A stretch of DNA of 44,942 nucleotides from Acidobacteriota bacterium. GTDB taxonomy: Bacteria > Acidobacteriota > Vicinamibacteria > Fen-336. How positions within the stretch are numbered: position 1 is the stretch's first letter; the number at the start of each line of letters is the position of its first letter. Below the pieces are notes generated by a model. That model worked only from the letters and a program-made list of their open reading frames with translations, searched no databases and had not been told where the DNA came from. The DNA lies in assembly GCA_016199625.1 (NCBI GenBank), contig JACQGI010000034.1:1-44942 (forward strand), read 5' to 3'. Positions 6,595 through 14,584 of the stretch are shown here, piece by piece. A program made the position numbers and the translations under genes.

Positions 6595-9555
6595 CTATTG
6601 TGCCCCAGCCGCGAAGCCCCTCCCGCCCAGCGTCAGCAGGTAGGCCCGTACGGCCTCGATCTGCTTCCGCTGGTCCCCGCCGAGGATCTCGGGGAACGCG
6701 TTCATCTGCGGATCCTCGGGGAAGTTCGCCGGCATCTTGGTGCCGGGCATGATCCGCTGCGGGTCCGCCAGCCACTTCGCCAGCCAGTCGGTCCGCAGCC
6801 GCCGGGGCACGTTGGCCAGGTCCGGCGCCATGTCGGCCACGTCCTTGCCCTGGGGGAGCCGGCCCGCGACGACGTGGCAGCTCACGCACTGCCATTTCGC
6901 GAACAGGTCCCGGCCCGCGGCCAGCGTGGCCGCGGGGATCTCCGGCTGCGGCTCGTAGGGATACGGGACGTCGTCCTGCGCGGCGAAGTACCGCGTGATC
7001 GCGTTCAGGTCCTCCTCCGCGAACTCGAAGGTCGGCATCCGTACCTGGAGCCACGGGCGCACCTGCTCCGACGGATCCTTGAGGAACGCGTGGAGCCACG
7101 CGGTCTGGACCCGCGCGCCCTCGCCGATCTGGGACTTGTCGTTGAAGAGGATGGGCGGGGAGAGGGCCGGGGCCCGGAACCGGCCGTCCTCCACGTCCTT
7201 GCCTTCGGCGGCGAGCCGCTTCTCCTCGAGGTCCTGGATCACCGCCTTGATCGCGCCGCCCTTGGCGCCGACGACGTGACAGCCCTGACAGTTGTAGCTC
7301 CGCACGAGACGCCGGCCCTGTTCCACGTAGCGCTCGTCGGCCGAGAGGCGCTTCTGGGCGGCGAGAGGCACCTGCTCCTTGGTCAGCGACATGATGGCCG
7401 TGACCATGGCGTCGGCTTCGTCGCTCGCCAGGTGGAACTTGGGCATGCGCAGGAGCTCGTCCGGCTTCTTCTCCTTGTCGCGGTCGAAGACGCGCGGCTC
7501 CATGAGCTTGCGGTGCAGCCAGCCGGGCAGCGTGTGGGGGATGTCGTGCTCGAAACCGAAATCGAGCCGCTCGACGACCTTGCTGCCCTGCTCGGTCAGC
7601 TCGACGCCGATGGGCGACGTCTTCTCGAAGCCGGCGATCGTGTGGCAGCCGAAGCAGCCGTACCGCGCGATGGTCTTCTCGCCCAGGAACAGGGTCTTGT
7701 CCTTGTCGCCCATGGCCGCGAGCTTCTGGTCGGCCTGCTTGACCGTCTGGAGCGCCAGGAGGTACTCGCGGACGAGGGTGTCGCGGAGCGTGCCGTCCAA
7801 AGGCGGGCGCGGCCGCCCCTCGAACTCCTCGTTCTCGAGGCTCATGAGATAGGCCGTGACGTCGGCCGCCTCCCTCTCGGTGAGCCGCAGGTTCGGCATC
7901 CGTGTGTCGTGCCAGTAGCCCTTGGGGTTGCGGATCCAGGCGTAGAGCCAGCCGGCGTTCACCTTGCTCCCGGTCCCGTCGAGGTTGGGTCCGTGGGTCC
8001 TGAAGGAGGCCATGACGAGGCTGTCCACACCGCGCTTGTCGTCGCCGATCCTGTGGCAGGCGAGGCAGCCGACGGCCTCGAAGGCCTTGCGCCCGGCCGT
8101 GAGATCGCCCTTCGGGGGGTCGGGGAACCGATCTCGGGTGGACTTCTCGGTGAGGTAGGCCACGACGGCGTTGGCCTCCACGGCGTTGCGCGCCTCCTGC
8201 TCGGGGGTGTCGCGGACGGGCTGGCCCGCGTCGTCGTAGGTGTTCACGCGCACGCCCCAGACCTGGGGCATGCGCGTCGGCCGGAACGCTCGCGGCTCCT
8301 TGATCCAGCGGTAGATCCAGGCCTCGTCGGTCTTGGAAAGGATCTTGGTGAGGTCCGGGCCCACCTTGCGCAGGTTCTCCCAGCCCTTGATCTTGTGGCA
8401 ACCGAAGCAGCCGTACCGCTCGACGAGCTGGATGCCGACGTTCAACCGGTCGGCTCTCGGCACCTCTACCACGTCGCGGTGGCACTTCGCGCACTGGGAC
8501 TCCGTCGTGCCCTTGGCCATCATGGGCAGGTCCCAGTAGTGCAGGGCGTGGTACTCGGCGCTCTTCGTGTACTTGCCCCAGGCCTTCTCCTGTTCCTTCG
8601 TCGACGGGACGTGGGCGGCCTTCTGGAAGCCCGTGGCCCGCCCGCGCCCCTGGTGGCAGACGGTGCAGCCGACCTTGTCGATCGGGTGCGGTCCCTGGAG
8701 GTACAGCTCCAAGTTGGGGTGGGTCGTGAAGGGTTGACGCGCCGTTTCGTACCCTTTCTTGTCGATTCCGAGGTGGCAGGTCGTGCAGCGATCCACCTTG
8801 GGCGTAGGGGTGAAGACCACGTCGTCGTAGAGGTTGGCCGGCATCACCTGGTTGACCTTCAGGGACGGGTTGGCCATGTCGAGGATCGGCAGGTTGCGCG
8901 CGAAGGTGACGAAGCCCGGCTGGATCTTCGTCAGCCGCTCCTCGAGACGCGTGAGCTGGCCCAGGGTCTCCTTGGCCGCGGCCTCGGCGTCGAGGAACGC
9001 CTTCTTGACCTCCCGGACCTTGGCCGCCGCGGCATCGCGCTGCGCGATGACGTCCTCGAGCTCGAGGCGGTACGTCTGCCACTGGGCCTCGAGCTTGCGC
9101 AGGTGCTCGAGCCTCGAGGCCGCGCTCTTCGACCTCCCGTGGACCGCCTCGTCGTACTCGTAGCGGGCCACGTCGATCTTGGCCTTCGTGAAGCGGTGGT
9201 TCTGGTCCACGGCGTACCACGTGCCGTCGAGGGCCTCGTACTCCTTCTCGGCGGCTCGCACCTCGGCCCGCCGCGACGCCACCTGGCGCTCCCCCTCGGC
9301 GATCTGGGCCTCGAGGGAGCGCTTGCGCTCGACGCCGACCTTGCCCAGGGCCTCCTCGATCTGCTTCTCGGTGAGCTCGACCTCGATCTTGTTGAACTCG
9401 ACCTGGTAGCGCTTCCACTCGCGGTCGTAGTCGTACCAGACCATGAGCGAGAGGGTGAGCAGCAGGCCGATGGAGGTGAGGGCGAAGACCAGGTTGAGCT
9501 TCAGGGTGCGCTCGGCCATCGCGGGGTCGCGGCCGGGCTCGGGCTTCACTGCCAT
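6595..9555 (-). CDS. Membrane-anchored octahaem cytochrome c (3 + 5 haem layout) of a b6f-like complex
   Basis: 986 residues. One N-terminal membrane helix (about 19-41) is followed by a long coiled coil (45-210) and eight CxxCH haem sites at 257, 297, 355, 383, 497, 634, 756 and 890. The last five are each followed by a likely distal methionine in an RMP/KMP motif (about 429, 553, 704, 840, 941), so they look like five tandem class I cytochrome c domains. The first three haem sites lack this and probably have histidine or other ligands. The N-in, C-out topology puts the haems in the periplasm. It lies 30 bases after the cytochrome b C-terminal subunit gene. It therefore most likely replaces cytochrome c1/f as electron acceptor of the Rieske protein and wires electrons onward. 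Confidence 0.92.
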   Translation of the reverse strand: MAVKPEPGRDPAMAERTLKLNLVFALTSIGLLLTLSLMVWYDYDREWKRYQVEFNKIEVELTEKQIEEALGKVGVERKRSLEAQIAEGERQVASRRAEVRAAEKEYEALDGTWYAVDQNHRFTKAKIDVARYEYDEAVHGRSKSAASRLEHLRKLEAQWQTYRLELEDVIAQRDAAAAKVREVKKAFLDAEAAAKETLGQLTRLEERLTKIQPGFVTFARNLPILDMANPSLKVNQVMPANLYDDVVFTPTPKVDRCTTCHLGIDKKGYETARQPFTTHPNLELYLQGPHPIDKVGCTVCHQGRGRATGFQKAAHVPSTKEQEKAWGKYTKSAEYHALHYWDLPMMAKGTTESQCAKCHRDVVEVPRADRLNVGIQLVERYGCFGCHKIKGWENLRKVGPDLTKILSKTDEAWIYRWIKEPRAFRPTRMPQVWGVRVNTYDDAGQPVRDTPEQEARNAVEANAVVAYLTEKSTRDRFPDPPKGDLTAGRKAFEAVGCLACHRIGDDKRGVDSLVMASFRTHGPNLDGTGSKVNAGWLYAWIRNPKGYWHDTRMPNLRLTEREAADVTAYLMSLENEEFEGRPRPPLDGTLRDTLVREYLLALQTVKQADQKLAAMGDKDKTLFLGEKTIARYGCFGCHTIAGFEKTSPIGVELTEQGSKVVERLDFGFEHDIPHTLPGWLHRKLMEPRVFDRDKEKKPDELLRMPKFHLASDEADAMVTAIMSLTKEQVPLAAQKRLSADERYVEQGRRLVRSYNCQGCHVVGAKGGAIKAVIQDLEEKRLAAEGKDVEDGRFRAPALSPPILFNDKSQIGEGARVQTAWLHAFLKDPSEQVRPWLQVRMPTFEFAEEDLNAITRYFAAQDDVPYPYEPQPEIPAATLAAGRDLFAKWQCVSCHVVAGRLPQGKDVADMAPDLANVPRRLRTDWLAKWLADPQRIMPGTKMPANFPEDPQMNAFPEILGGDQRKQIEAVRAYLLTLGGRGFAAGAQ

Positions 9556-9585
9556 GGGCTCCCTCGAGTAGAGATCAGACTTCGG

Positions 9586-10698
9586 TCAGATGTTGAAGAA
9601 GATCTCGGGCATCGCGATGATGTACTTCAGGTTGGCGGTCCAGCGCAGGATCATCTTGATGGGCAGCGCGACCATTCCCAGCAGCAGCATCACGAACACG
9701 CTGTACCGGAAGAAGCCCATCTTGTCGTAGAAGCGCTTGAGGCCGATGGGCAGGCCCGCCACGCGGTCCGAGCGCATGAGCAGCCCCGGGAGCACGCCGA
9801 CGTAGACGAGCACCAGGAGGATCCCCGGCAGCTCGCGCACGAGCATGTTCGAGGGCAGGCGCGTCCCCAGCGTCTTCACCCAGACGTACTCCGAGAGGTT
9901 GACGTTGACCAGCGCCTCGAGCTTGTGGAGGTCCCAATACTCGTAGGGGCCGAAGAAGTTCCAGTTGGGTCCGCGCAGGAACGTTCCGAGGATCACGAGG
10001 AGCACCCACAGGATGAGGAACCCGAAGAGGAAGAAGGTGATCTCGGTCCGGCGCTCCCGGAAGGTGAAGTAACCGTTCCCCTTGGGGTTCGTGTCGATGT
10101 AGGGAATGGCCATGAGCCCCACGATGATGAGGCTGGGGAAGACGACCCCGGCGAGCCAGGGGTCGTAGTAGACCAGCATCTCTTGCAGGCCGAGGAAGTA
10201 CCAGGGGGCCTTGCTGGGGTTGGGCGTGCGGGCAGGGTTGGCGGGCTCCTCGATGGGCGCCTGGAAGGCGATCCCCCAGGCGACCAGCACGATCGTCCCG
10301 ATGACCATGCAGAGGAGCTCGGTGTAGACGAGGTCGGGCCAGACCCAGGTCTTCTGGTCCTCGCCCTCGCTGGCTTCCATGGGCTTCTGGCCGGCGGCGA
10401 TGCGTGCGTCGTTCTGGTGGGCCTGGTACATGCTGAGCCAGACGAAGAAGCCCACGAGGAACAGCATCGCGACGATCGGCACGTTGTCGGGCTTCCGGAC
10501 GATCAGCCCGAAGTCGGGGTCCAGCATCGAGACGGCCAGGAAGGCCGCGCCCCCGACGCCCAGCGCCAGCCAGAGCCTCGGCCGCCAGAACGACGGCCGC
10601 GGCAGCGCCACGAAGAACACGATGCTGCTGAGGGTGATGAAGAGCCAGGGCTTCGTCAGGAGGTTGACGACGTCCTTCAGGATATCGACCGCCGCCAT
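9586..10698 (-). CDS. Cytochrome b C-terminal subunit (subunit IV-like, extended)
   Basis: 370 residues with about nine to ten membrane helices. The subunit IV core is clear: WPDLVYTELLCMVIGTIVLVAWG, then NPSKAPWYFLGLQEMLVYYDPW. The quinol-oxidation (Qo) motif reads APWY rather than PEWY/PDWY, a form known from some menaquinol-type complexes. It is more than twice the length of chloroplast subunit IV: three extra helices precede the core and three to four follow it. It sits 12 bases after cytochrome b6 and 30 before the octahaem cytochrome. Together with cytochrome b6 it forms the split cytochrome b of the quinol:acceptor oxidoreductase in the inner membrane. Confidence 0.93.
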   Translation of the reverse strand: MAAVDILKDVVNLLTKPWLFITLSSIVFFVALPRPSFWRPRLWLALGVGGAAFLAVSMLDPDFGLIVRKPDNVPIVAMLFLVGFFVWLSMYQAHQNDARIAAGQKPMEASEGEDQKTWVWPDLVYTELLCMVIGTIVLVAWGIAFQAPIEEPANPARTPNPSKAPWYFLGLQEMLVYYDPWLAGVVFPSLIIVGLMAIPYIDTNPKGNGYFTFRERRTEITFFLFGFLILWVLLVILGTFLRGPNWNFFGPYEYWDLHKLEALVNVNLSEYVWVKTLGTRLPSNMLVRELPGILLVLVYVGVLPGLLMRSDRVAGLPIGLKRFYDKMGFFRYSVFVMLLLGMVALPIKMILRWTANLKYIIAMPEIFFNI

Positions 10699-10710
10699 GG
10701 CGTCGCCCTC

Positions 10711-11517
10711 CTAGACCGGGCCTGAGATGCCGCCGTCCTTGCGGACGCGCCAGAAGTGGACGGCCATCAGGATCCCGGCCACGAGCGGGATGCCCACGCA
10801 GTGGAGCACGTAGAAGCGCAGCAGCGCGCCCTCTCCGACGAAGCGCCCCCCGAGGAGCGCGAAGCGTGCGTCGGACCCCGCGTGGACCATGGGCACGTCC
10901 CCCAACGCCAGGAGCTGGGCCCCCGGCCCCTCGTGGCCCAGGAGCGGCGTCGCCCGGGCCATGTTGGAGCCGACGGTGATGGCCCAGATCGCGAGCTGGT
11001 CCCAGGGGAGCAGGTATCCCGTGAACGACAGGAGCAGCGTCAGGACGAGGAGGATGACCCCGACGTTCCAATTGAACTCCCGCGGCGGCTTGTAGGAGCC
11101 CGTCATGAAGACCCGGAACATGTGGAGCCAGACGCTGATCACCATGGCGTGGGCGCCCCAGCGGTGCAGCTCGCGCATGACACCGAGGGGCACCTGCTCG
11201 GCGAGGTCGATGATGTCCATGTACGCGTAGGCCACCGTCGGGCGGTAGTAGAACATCAGCAGCAGCCCCGTGAAGGTCTCCACGAGGAAGAGGAAGAACG
11301 TGAGGCCACCCATGCACCAGGTGAACTTCAGACGGATGCCGCTCTTGCGGATCTTCACCGGGTGGAGGTGCAGGAAGACGTTCGAGAAGACCACGAGCAC
11401 CCGGTTGCGGCTGTTGTTGGGCATGCCGTGGCGGAAGACGGACTTCCACACCTGGGTGTCGGTGATGTAGTCCCAGGTGCGGGAGAGGAACGGCTTGGTC
11501 GGGGTGGTGGTGGCCAT
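10711..11517 (-). CDS. Cytochrome b6-type subunit
   Basis: 268 residues, four core membrane helices. Haem b ligands are H118/H132 and H239/H254; the second pair has the b6f-type spacing of 15 rather than the bc1-type 14. Cys68 in the context KFTWCMGG is at the position of chloroplast b6 Cys35 (FYCLGG), which covalently binds haem c_i (c_n), and [12 protein letters not shown] follows as in b6. It should therefore carry haem c_i at the quinone-reduction side. The short soluble loop around 187-230 is specific to this protein. Gene order Rieske - b6 - subunit IV is as in other split complexes. Confidence 0.94.
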   Translation of the reverse strand: MATTTPTKPFLSRTWDYITDTQVWKSVFRHGMPNNSRNRVLVVFSNVFLHLHPVKIRKSGIRLKFTWCMGGLTFFLFLVETFTGLLLMFYYRPTVAYAYMDIIDLAEQVPLGVMRELHRWGAHAMVISVWLHMFRVFMTGSYKPPREFNWNVGVILLVLTLLLSFTGYLLPWDQLAIWAITVGSNMARATPLLGHEGPGAQLLALGDVPMVHAGSDARFALLGGRFVGEGALLRFYVLHCVGIPLVAGILMAVHFWRVRKDGGISGPV

Positions 11518-11547
11518 GCTCCCTCTCTGACGAGGACTCGGAACCCG

Positions 11548-12105
11548 CTAGGCTTTCAGGAACGACTCCGGCTTCTCCCACTCGCCCTTCTCCTGCTGGA
11601 ACTTGACCGACTTGTCCACCAGGATCTGGCCGTCTTCGGAGAGGAGGATCCGCGCCCGTTCGAGGGGCCGCGGCGCGGGGCCCTCGAAGTTGACCCCCGT
11701 GCGGTAGAAGCCGCTCCCGTGGCAGGGGCACTTGAACTTGTTCTCCGCCGGCAGCCAGTTGGGCGAGCAGCCCAGGTGGGTGCAGACGGCGATGATCGCG
11801 TAGAAGCTGTCGGCCTCGCGGACGATCCACACGCCGAAAGCGTCCTTCCAGCGGGTGTCCACCTCGCCGACGTTGTACTCTCCGGGGAACCCCGCCTTGA
11901 AGGACTGGGGTGGCTCGAAGAGGACGTTCGGGAAGAGGAAGCGCCCCGTGGCGACCAGGCTCGAGGCGGTCGCCGCGGAGAAGGCCGCCCACCCGACGGG
12001 CAGCGACCATCGCATGAATCCGCGACGGGTGACGCCCTCGGCCTTGGCTTGGGTCGGCGGTGCCGCGGCCGGGGGACCGGCGGGAGCGTCCTTCTCGTCT
12101 GCCAT
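11548..12105 (-). CDS. Rieske iron-sulfur protein of the quinol:acceptor oxidoreductase
   Basis: 185 residues. The N-terminal tail contains TRRGFMRW followed by a hydrophobic segment (about 33-55), as in Tat-exported, membrane-anchored Rieske proteins. The 2Fe-2S ligands are in C108-T-H110-L-G-C113 and C126-P-C128-H129-GSG, with C113 and C128 forming the usual disulfide. It takes electrons from quinol at the Qo site and passes them to the c-type haems. It is the first gene after a clear promoter (12147-12174) and is followed 30 bases later by cytochrome b6. Confidence 0.95.
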   Translation of the reverse strand: MADEKDAPAGPPAAAPPTQAKAEGVTRRGFMRWSLPVGWAAFSAATASSLVATGRFLFPNVLFEPPQSFKAGFPGEYNVGEVDTRWKDAFGVWIVREADSFYAIIAVCTHLGCSPNWLPAENKFKCPCHGSGFYRTGVNFEGPAPRPLERARILLSEDGQILVDKSVKFQQEKGEWEKPESFLKA

Positions 12106-12146
12106 CCAGGACCTCGCGCGTTGTGTGAATGAGGAAAACGGTCGGT

Positions 12147-12174
12147 ATTCTATAGGCCGTCTGCTTCATGTCAA
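12147..12174 (-). promoter_or_regulatory. Sigma-70 promoter TTGACA-16-TAGAAT for the Rieske/b6 operon
   Basis: On the minus strand a perfect TTGACA (12169-12174) and TAGAAT (12147-12152) are separated by 16 bases. The start site would be near 12140, giving a leader of about 35 bases to the Rieske ATG at 12105. This is the best promoter match in the window and separates the HEAT-repeat gene from the core complex genes. Confidence 0.72.
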
Positions 12175-12215
12175 GGAAGGGCCTCGGGTCCTCAGTGAGC
12201 AAAGGGGCGCTGCGC

Positions 12216-12249
12216 CGCTCGCGTCGGGAGGGAATCCCGCCGCTCTCGG
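12216..12249. repeat. Dispersed palindromic repeat, copy A (intergenic)
   Basis: The 17-base core CGGGAGGGAATCCCGCC, flanked on both sides by CGCTC-type bases, recurs exactly at 23118-23134 inside the topoisomerase VI A gene. The core contains an inverted repeat (CGGGA/TCCCG). Downstream sequence (GGCCCGGTC..GCG) also resembles that next to copy B. It lies between the HEAT-repeat gene and the Rieske promoter. Confidence 0.55.
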
Positions 12250-12291
12250 TGCTGCCTCCCCTGCGGGCGGGCCCGGTCGGCCGCGAACGGG

Positions 12292-13236
12292 CTACTCTTC
12301 CGGGCTGTCGAGGGCGATGCGGGCGGCCTCGCGCACCTTCAGGCTGGGGTCGCCCGCGCGGAGGGATTCGAGGGCGGCCCGGAGGGCGGGGTCGGAGAGC
12401 GCCGGGGCGGACGAGACGGCCTGGAGCACCGCGGCGTCCACCTGGTCCGGCGCGAGTCGCTCGGTCCCCGCGGTGCTCGGGACCTCGACCCGGGAGAGGT
12501 GGGCGCGGTCCATCATCTGCAAGAGGACCGGCGTGGCGCGACCATCGCCCCGGCGGGCGAGGGCGACGGCGGCGTTCCAGCGCACGTCGTCGGCCGCGTC
12601 GTCGAGGGCGCGGGCGAGGGCGGCGTGCGGCTCCTCGCCCGGGAACACGCCCAAGGCGTGGACGGCCGTCTTGCGGACCCCCCGGTCTTCGCTGCCGGCG
12701 AGGCGCAGGAGGGTGGGTGCCGACGCGGGGTCGCCGATCGATCCGAGGGCCCAGATCGCGTAGATGAGCGTCTGCGAATCGGTGTCGCGTCCCCCTTCGT
12801 CCAGCGTCTTCGTCAGGACCGGCACGGCCCGACGGTCCCCCAGGCGCCCGAGGGCCAGGGCCAGGTAACGCCGGACGAGCGGGTCGTCCTCCTTCGACTC
12901 CTCGTAGAGGGCGACGACCTCGTCGACGAACGCGGGGTCCTTCCTCGCGAGGTCCCTCTCGGCCTCCAGGGCGTTCGCCAGGGCGAAGGCCGCCTGCCAG
13001 CGCTTGATGTTGAATAGCCCGCCGCCGGCTCGCACCTCGGCCAGGTGCTGACGCGGGTTCTTTCCCTCGGCCGAGATGAGGCCGAAGACGACGAAGACCG
13101 CGACGCACACGGCCACGATGGCCATGGGGAAGATGAAGAACTGGAGGACGAGGAACGGGGTGGACTGCCTGTCCTCGCGGAGCGAGGGCCTGTCCTCGCG
13201 AAGCGAGGACTGCTCCTCGGCGGGCGTCTCGGACAT
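12292..13236 (-). CDS. Membrane-anchored HEAT-repeat protein
   Basis: 314 residues. A short cytoplasmic tail contains a tandem SLREDR repeat, then one membrane helix (about 27-54), then PBS-lyase/HEAT-like helical repeats over most of the rest (for example LVRRYLALALGRLGDRRAVP, IYAIWALGSIGDPASAP, VRKTAVHALGV, VRWNAAVALARRGDGRATP). The start at 13236 was chosen because upstream residues are Arg/Pro-rich shadow sequence. Such repeats are protein-protein scaffolds. Its place directly before the Rieske/b6 operon suggests an assembly or accessory role in that complex; this is inference from position. Two bases separate it from the upstream gene. Confidence 0.82.
   Translation of the reverse strand: MSETPAEEQSSLREDRPSLREDRQSTPFLVLQFFIFPMAIVAVCVAVFVVFGLISAEGKNPRQHLAEVRAGGGLFNIKRWQAAFALANALEAERDLARKDPAFVDEVVALYEESKEDDPLVRRYLALALGRLGDRRAVPVLTKTLDEGGRDTDSQTLIYAIWALGSIGDPASAPTLLRLAGSEDRGVRKTAVHALGVFPGEEPHAALARALDDAADDVRWNAAVALARRGDGRATPVLLQMMDRAHLSRVEVPSTAGTERLAPDQVDAAVLQAVSSAPALSDPALRAALESLRAGDPSLKVREAARIALDSPEE
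13168..13208 (-). repeat. Two tandem 21-base hairpin units inside the HEAT-protein tail
   Basis: Units 13168-13187 and 13189-13208 differ by one base. Each holds a short hairpin (CCTCGC, three-base loop, GCGAGG). In the reading frame they encode two copies of SLREDR with a seven-residue period. Confidence 0.7.
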
Positions 13237-13238
13237 CC

Positions 13239-14072
13239 CTAGGACCGCACCCGGTCCCGCAGCCGTCTCAGTGTGGCCTCGACGTCCAGGATGAGCGCCT
13301 CTGTCGTGTTGTCGAGCTGGTCGAGGCCCCGGTGGAACTGGGCGTAGTCGGCCTGCTGGGGCTCGTCGGCTTCGGCCAGGTTCTCGAGCCGGGCGGCCCA
13401 TTCCATGAGGCTCTGCAGGCTGGCCTCGCCGTGGGAGTCCATGTGGGAGGACTCTGTCCGCCCGATATCCAGGCCACGGAGGAACGCGCCGATCTCACGC
13501 CGGCGGAGCTTCGCGCGCTCCACGACCGTCTGGAACGTCCGGCGCGCGGTCTGGGGCCGACCCGGAAGCAGCGGCTCGATGCTGCCGTCGAAGCGCTGGG
13601 CCATGGCGTGCATGACCCGCGAGAAGTCGGTCCGCAGCGACTCCGGGTCGGTCGCGCCCGGCCGCTTGGACAGCAGCTCCTCGACTCCGGCCGGGCCGTT
13701 CGGATGCTCGGCGGCGACGCAGCCCCGGAAGAAGTACTGGATCTCCTCGGGTGTTTGCGGGCCCCCAGGGATCAGGATCTCGCCGATTCCAACGATCTCG
13801 CCGCTCGCCCCCCGGCGCGGCCCGCGATCGCGACGCGACGACTTGCGCGGCGCAGGGTGGTGGCCCTGGGGCTTCGTCCCGGCCGGTCCGGCAGCCGCCC
13901 CCGCGGCCGGCGCGCCCCTGGCGGGAGCTGCGGCCGGGGCCTTCGCCGCGGGCTTGGCCGGCGCTTTCTTGCCCGGCTTGGGCGCTGCCGGCTTGGGCGC
14001 CGGCTTGTGAGCGGCCGCGCTCTTGCCCTTGGCCTTGCCCTTGGCCTTGGTCTTCTTCTTTGAAGACGCCAT
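13239..14072 (-). CDS. Unknown protein with Lys/Ala/Pro-rich histone-like N-terminal tail
   Basis: 277 residues. Residues 1-65 are almost only Lys, Ala, Pro and Gly, like histone H1 tails, and 66-90 are basic. From about residue 92 a folded domain begins (GEIVGIGEILIPGGPQTPEE), with a helical C-terminal half ending in VEATLRRLRDRVRS. FFRGCVAAEHPNG holds the single Cys. No family is recognised. The tail could bind nucleic acid or be a flexible linker. The stop lies two bases before the HEAT-protein start, so the two are co-transcribed. No signal peptide. Confidence 0.75.
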   Translation of the reverse strand: MASSKKKTKAKGKAKGKSAAAHKPAPKPAAPKPGKKAPAKPAAKAPAAAPARGAPAAGAAAGPAGTKPQGHHPAPRKSSRRDRGPRRGASGEIVGIGEILIPGGPQTPEEIQYFFRGCVAAEHPNGPAGVEELLSKRPGATDPESLRTDFSRVMHAMAQRFDGSIEPLLPGRPQTARRTFQTVVERAKLRRREIGAFLRGLDIGRTESSHMDSHGEASLQSLMEWAARLENLAEADEPQQADYAQFHRGLDQLDNTTEALILDVEATLRRLRDRVRS

Positions 14073-14161
14073 CGCCGCCTCCTCGGGCAGGCACTTCTCC
14101 GGGTGCTTCAGCTTCCTCGGGAGGTCTTGGACGAAGAAGAAACTCCCCGAAGCGGTGGAGC

Positions 14162-14176
14162 CTTGGGGGCCCCAAG
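14162..14176. promoter_or_regulatory. Near-perfect palindrome, possible operator
   Basis: CTTGGGGGCCCCAAG (7-base arms, one-base centre) lies about 90 bases upstream of the minus-strand gene that starts at 14072. It could be a protein-binding site; no known operator is recognised. Confidence 0.3.
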
Positions 14177-14210
14177 CGGCGGGGAGTGTATCACATAGGC
14201 GGCGTCGCCC

Positions 14211-14232
14211 GGGTCTCGCTCCGCCGAGACCC
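14211..14232 (-). terminator. Strong hairpin downstream of the YtxH-like gene
   Basis: GGGTCTCG and CGAGACCC form a perfect eight-base stem with a six-base loop, starting 20 bases after the stop at 14252 (minus strand). There is no T-run, so it is at best an atypical terminator or RNA-stabilising hairpin. Confidence 0.4.
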
Positions 14233-14251
14233 GTCGCGTCCGTCCGCCGGC

Positions 14252-14440
14252 CTAGCCGTTGGCGACTTCGGCGAGGCGGCGGCGGCTCTCGAGGATCAGG
14301 TCCTCTGTCTCCTCGGTCAGGCGACGCGACAGGCGCCGGCGGGTCTCACGGCCCGACGCCGGCGCCGTGAACAGGCCGACCGCCGCGCCGATCGCCGCTC
14401 CCGCGAGGGCCCATCCGAGGTGCTTCAGCTTGGGGGTCAC
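14252..14440 (-). CDS. Small YtxH-like membrane protein
   Basis: 62 residues. A glycine/alanine-rich membrane segment with GAAIGAAVGLFTAPASGRETR is the signature of YtxH-type proteins, followed by a basic and acidic helix (RLSRRLTEETEDLILESRRR). GTG at 14440 was chosen as start because GGAGGAG lies just upstream; a longer ATG-started form begins at 14482 but its extra residues look non-coding. The family is linked to general stress in Bacillus, but the molecular role is unknown. Confidence 0.7.
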   Translation of the reverse strand: MTPKLKHLGWALAGAAIGAAVGLFTAPASGRETRRRLSRRLTEETEDLILESRRRLAEVANG

Positions 14441-14584
14441 TCGATCTCCTCCTTCCCGTCTCCTACCAGGACATACGAGCAAGACGTGTGCCGGGGTCTG
14501 TGTTTTCTCGTAAGAGGAAGGATCGAAGGGACTTGGCTGATTCCGACGGATGCTCGCCCTGCCCCGGGGTGTGGCTACGGCACC

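Noticed and set aside
5902-10725. Very long forward open frame opposite the cytochrome genes
   Set aside because: It is rich in Arg, Gly, His, Leu and Asp in the way expected for the shadow of GC-rich genes. The minus strand has eight haem motifs, cytochrome b motifs and good starts.
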